Shown here: one piece after another, positions 28,768-35,076 of the stretch
Layout: each line of letters begins with the position of its first letter
Position numbering within the stretch: the stretch's first letter is position 1
Assembly (NCBI GenBank): GCA_937890825.1
Contig: CALADS010000026.1
Span: 1 to 39,263 of the forward strand
Length of the DNA: 39,263 bases
Direction of reading: 5' to 3'
Source of the DNA: an uncultured Bacteroides sp.
GTDB taxonomy: Bacteria > Bacteroidota > Bacteroidia > Bacteroidales > Bacteroidaceae
The notes under the pieces: model-generated
Database searches by the model: none
What the model saw: only the letters and a program-made list of their open reading frames with translations
What the model was told of the DNA's origin: nothing
Translations under genes and position numbers: made by a program

Positions 28768-28805
28768 AAAGACGGCTTCCGTTTGGCGGAAGCCGTCTTT
28801 TTTTT
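28768..28805 (+). terminator. Terminator after pckA
   Basis: A 14-bp perfect stem (28768-28781 with 28787-28800), with a 5-nt loop and GACGGCTTCCG core, is followed by a long T run. Confidence 0.92.
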
Positions 28806-28806
28806 G

Positions 28807-28814
28807 TAGCTTTG
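28807..28814 (+). promoter_or_regulatory. -7 promoter element for the small lipoprotein gene
   Basis: TAGCTTTG starts one base after the T run of the pckA terminator and lies 40 bp before the lipoprotein ATG. Confidence 0.6.
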
Positions 28815-28854
28815 CCCCCGATAAACGATTCATTCACTAAAAACAGAAGAACTT

Positions 28855-29196
28855 ATGAAAAAACTATCCTACGTATGTGCCCTGGCTCTGGCCCTGCTGT
28901 TCACTTCCTGCCAGCAAACCAAGGAAGGTGTCCTGGCCGATATCGACAACCTGATAGAAACCATCGATGAAGAAGGAGCCGAATACACCGAAAAGCAATG
29001 GGAGAAAGCCAATGAAAAGTTCGAAGAATTCTGCCGCCAGGCCGATGAACTGGAAGACTGGAGTGCCGAAGAAGCAGCCCAGCTGGCCAAGGCCAAAGCC
29101 AAATACCTGGGCGTGCAGCTGAAGAAGAGCAGCGAAAGCACCATGAAGAAAGCCGGCAAAGCCATCGAAGGCTTCATGGAAGGACTGGAAGACTGA
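28855..29196 (+). CDS. Small helical lipoprotein of unknown function
   Basis: This 113-residue protein has a clear lipobox (LALLFTSC, cysteine near residue 19). The rest is charged, almost entirely helical and rich in E, K and A, with helices around 25-75 and 80-110. It is probably anchored to a membrane facing the periplasm. I recognise no named domain with certainty. It has its own promoter and terminator and is not in an operon. Confidence 0.85.
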   Translation: MKKLSYVCALALALLFTSCQQTKEGVLADIDNLIETIDEEGAEYTEKQWEKANEKFEEFCRQADELEDWSAEEAAQLAKAKAKYLGVQLKKSSESTMKKAGKAIEGFMEGLED

Positions 29197-29207
29197 TCAC
29201 ATGAAAA

Positions 29208-29244
29208 AAAATGGAGCGCATCTTTTTCAAGACCGCTCCATTTT
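29208..29244. terminator. Terminator between the small lipoprotein and typA
   Basis: An 11-bp stem AAAATGGAGCG/CGCTCCATTTT with a 15-nt loop lies between convergent genes. A runs and T runs on the two sides make it usable from both strands. Confidence 0.8.
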
Positions 29245-29268
29245 CTTTTATATTCCGTCAGCTGCCGC

Positions 29269-31071
29269 TTACGCATTCTTGTTGGCACGCTTCCGCTCTA
29301 TCTCATCCAGAATCACCTTACGCATACGCATGGACTTCGGCGTTACTTCCACGTACTCATCCTCCTTGATATACTCCAATGCCTCCTCCAGCGAGAACTG
29401 CACCGGCGGAATCAGGCGAGCCTTCTCATCCGAACCACTGGCACGCATATTCGTCAGTTTCTTCGATTTCGTCACATTAATCACCAAGTCATTGTCGTGC
29501 GAGTGCTCACCCACCACCTGACCGGCATACACCTCCTCTTGCGGGAAGATAAAGAACTTACCGCGGTCTTGCAGCTTATCGATGGCATACGCAAAAGCCG
29601 TACCGTTCTCCATGGCAATCATCGAACCGTTGGTACGACGTTCTATCTCGCCCTTATACGGCTGATACTCCTTGAAGCGGTGTGCCATGATCGCCTCACC
29701 TGCGCTGGCTGTCAGCACATTGGTACGCAGACCGATGATACCGCGCGACGGCATGTCAAACTCCAGGTTCACCCGGTCGCCGGCCGATTCCATCTTCACC
29801 ATTTCCCCCTTGCGGCGCGTCACCATATCAATCATCTTGCTGGCATACTCTTCCGGCACGTTGATGGTCAGCTCCTCTATCGGCTCGCAACGCACCCCGT
29901 CTATCTCCTTAAAGATTACCTGCGGCTGTCCCACCTGCAACTCATACCCCTCACGGCGCATGGTCTCTATCAGTACCGAGAGATGCAGCACACCACGGCC
30001 CGACACAATCCACTTACCATCCTCCTCGCTCTTGCGCACCCGCAGCGCTAGGTTCTTATCCAGCTCCTTCACCAGGCGGTCGTGAATGTGGCGCGATGTC
30101 ACAAACTTACCCTCCTTGCCGAAGAACGGAGAATCATTGATGGTAAACAGCATGCTCATGGTCGGCTCATCGATGGCAATCGGCGGCAGCGCCTCCGGAT
30201 TCTCGAAGTCACAGATCGTATCCCCGATTTCAAAACCCTCGATACCCACCAGTGCACAGATATCGCCCGATGACACCTCCTGCACCTTCACGCGGCCCAT
30301 GCCCTCGAACGTATGCAATTCCTTGATTTTCGTCTTCACCATGCTGCCGTCGCGCTTGGCCAGGCACACATTCATGCCCTCACGCAGCGTACCGCGGTGC
30401 ACACGGCCTATGGCAATACGTCCCGTGTACGATGAATAATCCAGCGAAGTCACCAGCATCTGCGGCGTACCCTCCAGCTGTTCCGGAGCCGGAATATTCT
30501 CCAGGATACAATCCAGCAGCGGATAAATATTTTCAGTAGGCTGCTGCCAGTCCGTACTCATCCAGTTGTTCTTGGCCGAGCCATAGATTACCGGGAAATC
30601 CAGCTGCTCCTCGGTAGCATTCAGACTGAACATCAAGTCGAACACCATTTCATACACCTCTTCCGGGCGGCAGTTCGGTTTATCCACCTTGTTCACCACC
30701 ACAATCGGCTTCAACCCGATTTCCAGCGCCTTCTGCAGCACAAAGCGTGTCTGCGGCATGGGTCCCTCGAACGCATCCACCAACAAGATACAGCCGTCTG
30801 CCATATTCAGCACACGTTCCACTTCTCCACCGAAGTCGCTGTGTCCCGGAGTATCGATAATATTGATTTTGGTGTCCTTGTAATTGATGGAAACATTTTT
30901 CGAGAGAATCGTGATTCCTCTTTCCCGTTCCAGGTCATTGTTATCCAACATTAATTCACCTGTGCTCTGGTTACTACGGAACAGATTTCCGGCCAGCAGC
31001 ATCTTGTCTACGAGCGTTGTCTTGCCATGGTCCACATGGGCAATGATCGCAATGTTTCTGATGTTTTGCAT
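29269..31071 (-). CDS. typA: Translational GTPase TypA/BipA
   Basis: This 600-residue member of the EF-G-like GTPase family has a G1 loop AHVDHGKTT near residues 11-19, the switch region RERGITI, G3 DTPGH, and G4 NKVD. The EF-G-like C-terminal half ends in the TypA-specific region with SGSDEKARLIPP and LEEALEYIKEDEYVEVTP. It binds ribosomes and supports 50S assembly and stress or cold growth in other bacteria. Confidence 0.97.
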   Translation of the reverse strand: MQNIRNIAIIAHVDHGKTTLVDKMLLAGNLFRSNQSTGELMLDNNDLERERGITILSKNVSINYKDTKINIIDTPGHSDFGGEVERVLNMADGCILLVDAFEGPMPQTRFVLQKALEIGLKPIVVVNKVDKPNCRPEEVYEMVFDLMFSLNATEEQLDFPVIYGSAKNNWMSTDWQQPTENIYPLLDCILENIPAPEQLEGTPQMLVTSLDYSSYTGRIAIGRVHRGTLREGMNVCLAKRDGSMVKTKIKELHTFEGMGRVKVQEVSSGDICALVGIEGFEIGDTICDFENPEALPPIAIDEPTMSMLFTINDSPFFGKEGKFVTSRHIHDRLVKELDKNLALRVRKSEEDGKWIVSGRGVLHLSVLIETMRREGYELQVGQPQVIFKEIDGVRCEPIEELTINVPEEYASKMIDMVTRRKGEMVKMESAGDRVNLEFDMPSRGIIGLRTNVLTASAGEAIMAHRFKEYQPYKGEIERRTNGSMIAMENGTAFAYAIDKLQDRGKFFIFPQEEVYAGQVVGEHSHDNDLVINVTKSKKLTNMRASGSDEKARLIPPVQFSLEEALEYIKEDEYVEVTPKSMRMRKVILDEIERKRANKNA

Positions 31072-31093
31072 ATAATACCTACTTATTTGGATG

Positions 31094-31101
31094 CAAAGTT
31101 A
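31094..31101 (-). promoter_or_regulatory. -7 promoter element for typA
   Basis: On the minus strand this reads TAACTTTG, 22 bp before the typA ATG. Confidence 0.65.
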
Positions 31102-31153
31102 GTGATTTTGGATTAGATATGCGCAGTGGAACGTATTTTTTTACTGAAAATCA

Positions 31154-31183
31154 TTGCCATATAAAAGATTATACCTATCTTTG
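31154..31183 (+). promoter_or_regulatory. Full Bacteroidetes promoter for rpsO
   Basis: A -33 TTG (31154-31156) is followed after 19 bp by a -7 TATCTTTG (31176-31183). This is the best match to the complete consensus in the window. Confidence 0.75.
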
Positions 31184-31229
31184 CGGCCCCGAATGGGACT
31201 ATTTACTAACATTTATTCATTAAAACATT

Positions 31230-31499
31230 ATGTATTTAGACGCTGCTAAAAAGCAAGAAATCTTCGGCAAGTACGGAAAGTCTAACACTGATACTGGATC
31301 AGCAGAATCTCAGATTGCTTTGTTTTCATACCGTATTGCTCATCTGACTGAGCACCTGAAGCTCAACAGAAAGGATTATAGCACTGAAAGAGCTTTGACT
31401 ATGTTGGTAGGTAAGCGTCGCGCTTTGCTCGACTATTTGTACGACCGCGACATCAACCGCTACCGTGCCATCATCAAAGAACTCGGCTTGCGTAAGTAA
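31230..31499 (+). CDS. rpsO: 30S ribosomal protein S15
   Basis: This 89-residue protein has the S15 signature: TGSAESQIALFSYRIAHLTEHLK, and then the RRALLDYLYDRD and YRAIIKELGLR helices. It binds 16S rRNA early in small-subunit assembly. It is flanked by its own promoter and terminator, with no pnp gene beside it. It marks the right edge of the core-genome part of the window. Confidence 0.98.
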   Translation: MYLDAAKKQEIFGKYGKSNTDTGSAESQIALFSYRIAHLTEHLKLNRKDYSTERALTMLVGKRRALLDYLYDRDINRYRAIIKELGLRK

Positions 31500-31531
31500 T
31501 CTACTTACTCGTAGCAAACCAAAAAAGAGAC

Positions 31532-31570
31532 AAAGGGCGCATCGCTTCTCGGCGATACGCCCTTTTCTTT
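31532..31570 (+). terminator. Terminator after rpsO
   Basis: The hairpin AAAGGGCG-C-ATCGC / GCGAT-A-CGCCCTTT has one mismatch and is followed by TTTCTTTTT. Confidence 0.88.
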
Positions 31571-32073
31571 TTCTCCCCTCCTCCGGATACAAAAAAAGCA
31601 GAGAATGTGTCTGCACACTTCCTCCGCCCGCTAGTTCTTCTCGCTCGTCGTTCTCTTTATAAGAAAACGACGATTCACGGGACAAATGTATAAATTATTT
31701 CTCAATTTTACTAGAAATTAACCATTTATTATTAGCCCGCTCTCTTGGAAGAGTTACGAAAAAACGTCCTGAAATCCAGAATAATGACATGGATTTTAGG
31801 ACGTTTTTTATATTTCTAGGCCGATAACTCGTTGATTATAAGACTCTCTACTTTATATATATTTCTCTTATAAAGAAAGCCACACTTCACCAGCGTAATA
31901 AAAACGAATGTATGAAAGGCAAGATGGCAAAAACCAAACCAAACAGACCCAATGTCACGATGCCAACTTATCCGAAAACCAATCCTAACTACCTGTTCAT
32001 CAACCATTTGAGCGAATAGGCAGGATTTAAGCTAATTGTCTGAACTCAAACCGACAGCCCCTCCGAGTAACGT
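31571..32073 (+). other. Gene-poor leader between rpsO and the NusG-like gene
   Basis: No convincing long gene lies here. There is a strong hairpin (31759-31809), an 8-bp hairpin (TCGTCGTT...AACGACGA near 31645-31672), and a 35-codon ORF at 31912-32019 whose reality is doubtful. No plus-strand TAnnTTTG motif was found, so the promoter of the NusG-like gene is not identified. A minus-strand TACATTTG at 31683-31690 points back towards rpsO. Confidence 0.5.
31759..31809. terminator. Strong intrinsic terminator-like hairpin in the leader of the NusG-like gene
   Basis: A 20-bp stem (31759-31778 with 31790-31809) has one G-U pair and an 11-nt loop, with A6 on the left and T6 on the right. It is a second terminator about 240 bp after that of rpsO and 264 bp before the NusG-like start. 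It may be a leader terminator on which the antiterminator acts, or the relic end of a lost gene. Confidence 0.75.
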
Positions 32074-32640
32074 ATGGAAACCGAATCGAACGAGGTAGAA
32101 ACCTACTGGTATGTACTGCGCGACCTGAAACGGCAGAACGCCAAAGACCCGGCCTACAAAGTTCTACAGGAAGAAAAATACCACCTGAAGGACAAATTGT
32201 TTGTGCCGCTTACCCAGCGCGTCTACACCCAGTTCGGGAAGAAAGTCATCAAGGACGTACCCTACATGCCCGACCTCCTCTTTGTACACGAAGAGCGGAA
32301 GCAACTCGACCCCATCATCGACTCCATCCCTACGCTGCAATACCGCTTTGTGAAAGGCTGCCGGCAACACGACCCCATGAAAGTGCGTCACACCGACATG
32401 GCCCGCTTCATCGAAGCCGTCAGTCAGACCGAGAAAGTAGAATACTACACCCTGGACGAAGTTTCGCCCCAACTCTACGGCAAGCAGATCCGCATCATCG
32501 GCGGCCGCCTCAACGGATTCGAAGGAAGGCTGCTGAGCAAACGCGGCTCCAGGCACAAACGCATCATCATCGACCTGGCCGGTTTCATCTCAGCCGCCAT
32601 CCTGGTAGAACCCGAATACATTCAGTTACTCAAAGAATAA
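32074..32640 (+). CDS. NusG-like transcription antiterminator (UpxY-type)
   Basis: This 188-residue protein has a NusG N-terminal domain (YWYVLRDLKRQ..., then YMPDLLFVH near residue 70) and a C-terminal KOW-like segment (IIGGRLNGFEGRLLSKRG at about 146-163). It is too different from housekeeping NusG to be that gene and fits the specialised paralogues that Bacteroides uses to push RNA polymerase through polysaccharide operons (UpxY family). No polysaccharide genes follow it. The next gene is on the opposite strand, and the next plus-strand genes are the ABC-3C-like operon from 33405. Its target is therefore an open question. Confidence 0.82.
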   Translation: METESNEVETYWYVLRDLKRQNAKDPAYKVLQEEKYHLKDKLFVPLTQRVYTQFGKKVIKDVPYMPDLLFVHEERKQLDPIIDSIPTLQYRFVKGCRQHDPMKVRHTDMARFIEAVSQTEKVEYYTLDEVSPQLYGKQIRIIGGRLNGFEGRLLSKRGSRHKRIIIDLAGFISAAILVEPEYIQLLKE

Positions 32641-32657
32641 CGTCCATGCATCCGTGC

Positions 32658-33188
32658 TTAGCCCAGCATACCGCCACCGCCGTCCTCGCCTTCGTTGCCC
32701 GGACCGGTCGGCGTATCCGTCGTACTTCCGCCCTTGGCAGCCGCCAGGTCTACGGTCGTTTCGCCCGCCTTCTCGGCCTTCAGGGTAGCTGCCTGCGCTA
32801 TGCGGCTGGCCACCGGATTGAAGTCCGACCGGCCCAGCAAGTTCTCAAAGTCCGGTCCCGGCTTGAACACAATGTTCACCGCCTTAATGTTCTTTGTCGT
32901 GAACTCCGGAATGCTGACCGCCCCCACGCTGCTGATGGAAGCCACAAACGAACCCAGTTCGCCCAGCACAATCTTGTTGCCGTTGAGCAGTTGCTCCACC
33001 AGACACTCGCACATGTCGCAGATTACCCCCTTCACGGTACCTCGGCTGTACACCCCGTTGTGGTCGGCAATGTGCTTGGCAAACTTGTCCATGTTCCATA
33101 CTTCTGAAACCTGATTTCTGGCATACGCCTTTACTTCATCTTCAGGCTTCTGAGGATTCTTCATCAAATACACTGAATAATTAATCAT
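32658..33188 (-). CDS. HU-like DNA-binding protein with glycine/acidic tail
   Basis: From the ATG at 33188 the product is 176 residues. A start 16 codons upstream is possible but adds unconserved-looking sequence. Residues ~1-125 fit the longer HU-like family common in Bacteroidales (SVYLMKNPQKPE..., LGELGSFVASI, VNIVFKPGPDF). The C-terminal ~50 residues are low complexity, ending GNEGEDGGGGMLG. Such proteins bind and bend DNA. It converges with the NusG-like gene with 17 bp between stop codons and no terminator hairpin there, and diverges from the ABC-3C-like operon. Confidence 0.85.
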   Translation of the reverse strand: MINYSVYLMKNPQKPEDEVKAYARNQVSEVWNMDKFAKHIADHNGVYSRGTVKGVICDMCECLVEQLLNGNKIVLGELGSFVASISSVGAVSIPEFTTKNIKAVNIVFKPGPDFENLLGRSDFNPVASRIAQAATLKAEKAGETTVDLAAAKGGSTTDTPTGPGNEGEDGGGGMLG

Positions 33189-33315
33189 ACAATTGCCCAT
33201 CGTCGGTATGGGACTTTGTATATCCGGCAGTTCCAAGATTACTGCCGTTGCCCGACACAGTTACATAAAATAAGTGAATAAACTCTCTGCAACCCCTTTA
33301 TCGGTGATTGCACTG

Positions 33316-33346
33316 CAAATATAGAACGCCTTTCAGCCGTGGCCAA
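33316..33346 (-). promoter_or_regulatory. Promoter for the HU-like gene
   Basis: On the minus strand the -7 reads TATATTTG (33316-33323), with a TTG (33344-33346) 20 bp upstream. It lies about 128 bp before the HU start and directly abuts the 11-bp repeats in front of the divergent operon. Confidence 0.55.
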
Positions 33347-33348
33347 GC

Positions 33349-33402
33349 CCGTTCAAAGCCGTTCAAAAACCGTTCAAAAACCGTTGCAAAACCATTCCAA
33401 AA
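33349..33402 (+). repeat. Five tandem 11-bp repeats before the ABC-3C-like operon
   Basis: The units are CCGTTCAAAG (10 bp), CCGTTCAAAAA twice, then CCGTTGCAAAA and CCATTCCAAAA. They end two bases before the ATG of the first operon gene, so they cover its ribosome-binding region. The 11-bp period is close to one helical turn. They could bind a regulator or be a slippage-prone leader. Confidence 0.85.
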
Positions 33403-33404
33403 CC

Positions 33405-33884
33405 ATGAGCGAAGTCACCATCAACATCCATGGAGGGAACAATCAGATACTTCCCAACGCCACCCAGGGCATACAGAATTTCTACGGCGACGAGTACCGC
33501 CCGCAGCCGCAAACCGATGCCCCGCCAGCCGCAGGCAACGACTGCGTCACCCCTGCCCCGGAGCCTACCTCGGCAGAACAGCAGGCCCGCGAACGACTCG
33601 CCCTCTATATAAATAAGGAAGAACAGCTCACCGCTTTCCTCCACACCCTGCAAAGCTGCACCACCGCAGCCGAAGCAGGACGGGCCGTGGTAGAACAAGG
33701 CCAAAAGACCCCGTCACTGAACGACCAGGTCATCGTGCAGCAAGCCTTCATCGAAACGCTGCAGCCCTTCCTGAACCAGGTAAACAAAGGCAAATCCATC
33801 AGCAACCTGCGCACCGCCATCAACAACGCCCTGGAAAAGCGGCAAGAAGCCCTGCGCAGAAGCAAGCAGTTGCACCAGTCCTAG
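33405..33884 (+). CDS. GGNNQ-motif protein 1, first gene of the ABC-3C-like operon
   Basis: This 159-residue protein starts at 33405. An in-frame start at 33339 would translate the 11-bp repeats and is rejected. Residues 8-26 carry I-x-GGNNQ-I-L-P-N-A-x-x-G-I-Q-x-F, nearly identical in pattern to the N-terminus of the next protein. A low-complexity proline/alanine linker (about 30-55) follows, then a helical domain (about 60-155) with GKSISNLRTAINNALEKR near its end. I see no catalytic motif, signal peptide or membrane segment, so it is probably cytoplasmic. I do not recognise a named family. It lies 72 bp before the next gene, with phased 13-bp repeats in between. Confidence 0.75.
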   Translation: MSEVTINIHGGNNQILPNATQGIQNFYGDEYRPQPQTDAPPAAGNDCVTPAPEPTSAEQQARERLALYINKEEQLTAFLHTLQSCTTAAEAGRAVVEQGQKTPSLNDQVIVQQAFIETLQPFLNQVNKGKSISNLRTAINNALEKRQEALRRSKQLHQS

Positions 33885-33940
33885 CAAGCGGTTGCATCCG
33901 CACTTGCAACCGCTTGCATCGGCTCATGCAGCCGGTTGCA
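33862..33940 (+). repeat. Phased 13-bp repeats forming two alternative hairpins
   Basis: Direct copies lie at 33862-33874 (GCAAGCAGTTGCA), 33884-33896 (GCAAGCGGTTGCA) and 33928-33940 (GCAGCCGGTTGCA), with an inverted copy at 33905-33917. The inverted copy pairs perfectly with the second copy (13 bp, 8-nt loop) or 11 of 13 with the third (10-nt loop). Start-to-start distances are 22 and 44 bp. No T run follows, so it is not a plain terminator. Confidence 0.85.
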
Positions 33941-33956
33941 TAAAAAGATACGGATT

Positions 33957-34547
33957 ATGACAGAAACATCCACCACGCAGATTACCGGCGGCAACAACCA
34001 GGTACTCCCCCAGGCCCAGATGGGCATTCAGGTGTACCACCAGCAGCTACCCGCACAGACCAGCCGCCTGGAAGCCTTATTCCAGCAACTGGAACGGGAA
34101 TTTCAGCAAAACGAGCAACTGCAGCAAGTACTCGACGACCTGAAACGCTACCGCACCAAGCTGCGCCACACCCCCGGACTGAAAGTCAAGCTGCAAGACG
34201 GCGGCTTCAAGGAATCGGGCATCAGCCAGGCCACCCGCAGCAAGCAAGCCTACGTGAAGCGCGCCACGCAATACCAATATTACGAATCCGCCCAGCGCAT
34301 CGATGCCTATCTGCTGGCCCAGCTGCTCTATGCCTTCAACACCTATGCCCTGCCCGCCATTGAACGAGGCGAATCCCTGGGCACTGTGCGCCAACTGGTA
34401 CAAGAGAAAGTCATCAGCCCCGTACTGGCCGAGCTGAACACCTGCGGCCCCTACGACACCCTGCTGCACTACACCGCCGACCACCTCTACGGAATGGTCT
34501 ACTACCTCACCGGCAAGTGCTTCATCAACTGGAAAGACTACGAATAA
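33957..34547 (+). CDS. GGNNQ-motif protein 2, likely ABC-3C C-terminal component
   Basis: This 196-residue protein starts at 33957. A TTG at 33936 lies in the hairpin region and was not used. Residues 9-27 repeat the motif of the previous gene (I-x-GGNNQ-V-L-P-x-A-x-x-G-I-Q-x-Y). A coiled-coil-like stretch (about 35-65) follows, then a helical domain ending GMVYYLTGKCFINWKDYE. From memory, ABC-three-component C-terminal domains end in a similar YYLTG-x-C-x-I-x-W pattern, and there the N-terminus usually carries an effector enzyme. Here the N-terminus is only the short motif. The stop is 13 bp before the next gene. Family assignment is moderate and needs a profile search. Confidence 0.7.
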   Translation: MTETSTTQITGGNNQVLPQAQMGIQVYHQQLPAQTSRLEALFQQLEREFQQNEQLQQVLDDLKRYRTKLRHTPGLKVKLQDGGFKESGISQATRSKQAYVKRATQYQYYESAQRIDAYLLAQLLYAFNTYALPAIERGESLGTVRQLVQEKVISPVLAELNTCGPYDTLLHYTADHLYGMVYYLTGKCFINWKDYE

Positions 34548-34560
34548 CCCTATACGAACC

Positions 34561-35076
34561 ATGTACGTACCGGCTTTCGACCCCTTTCATGCCATCTACC
34601 GGCTGCTCCACATCCTCACCCGTTTTCAGGGCGACGAGAGCGTGGAAGTGGATCGCGTCTGCATCTTCGACTTCTACCTGCTGTTTCCGGAGCGGACCTA
34701 CGCCATCCACCTGAAGGCCGACGAAACCGACCTCCGTACCCTGCGCACGAAATACGTGAAAAGACGGAGCAACCCGTACAACCCCTATATACAGAACCGC
34801 CGGCTCTATGCCCGCATACACACCTACCAGCTGATAGCCCTGAACCACCTGGCTGCCTACGGCCTGCTCTGCCCCCAGAGCCTGTGCGAACACCGCATCC
34901 GCCTGACGCAGCCCGAACAGATAAACGAACTGATTCGCCACACCGAACCGCTGTCCGAAGAAGAACAGAACGTGCTGAGCTGGCTCAGCCTCAGCTTCCG
35001 CCTCACCCCCCTGCGGGGCACCGACGGACTGAAACAACGCACCAACCTCTTGGAATATAAATACGATGGATGCTAA
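34561..35076 (+). CDS. ABC-three-component system middle component (type 5-like)
   Basis: This 171-residue protein opens with PAFDPFHAIYRLLHIL, followed by DRVCIFDFYLLFP, and ends GLKQRTNLLEYKYDGC. From memory these three landmarks match middle component 5 of ABC-3C systems (HPAFDxxHxxYR..., DFYLLFP, GLKxRxxLMEYRYD). The family is thought to bridge the ABC ATPase and the third component; no enzymatic activity is expected. It overlaps the ATPase gene by 11 bp, so the two are translationally coupled. Alternative: an unrelated ATPase partner of similar size. Confidence 0.75.
   Translation: MYVPAFDPFHAIYRLLHILTRFQGDESVEVDRVCIFDFYLLFPERTYAIHLKADETDLRTLRTKYVKRRSNPYNPYIQNRRLYARIHTYQLIALNHLAAYGLLCPQSLCEHRIRLTQPEQINELIRHTEPLSEEEQNVLSWLSLSFRLTPLRGTDGLKQRTNLLEYKYDGC

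Noticed and set aside
31683..31690. Minus-strand TACATTTG as promoter of an antisense RNA to rpsO
   Set aside because: It is a single -7 match with no TTG at the right spacing, in AT-rich DNA where chance matches are expected.
31816..32007. 63-codon minus-strand ORF in the leader of the NusG-like gene
   Set aside because: It has no motif, promoter or composition signal. It lies in an AT-rich non-coding stretch.
33349..33402. CRISPR-like array
   Set aside because: The units are only 11 bp and directly adjacent with no spacers, and there are no cas genes.
33339..33404. Longer N-terminus for the first GGNNQ protein
   Set aside because: It would translate the 11-bp repeats into a basic low-complexity leader. 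The ATG at 33405 gives an N-terminus in register with the second GGNNQ protein.
33884..33917. Intrinsic terminator between the two GGNNQ genes
   Set aside because: The stem is perfect but no T run follows, and the genes look like one operon.
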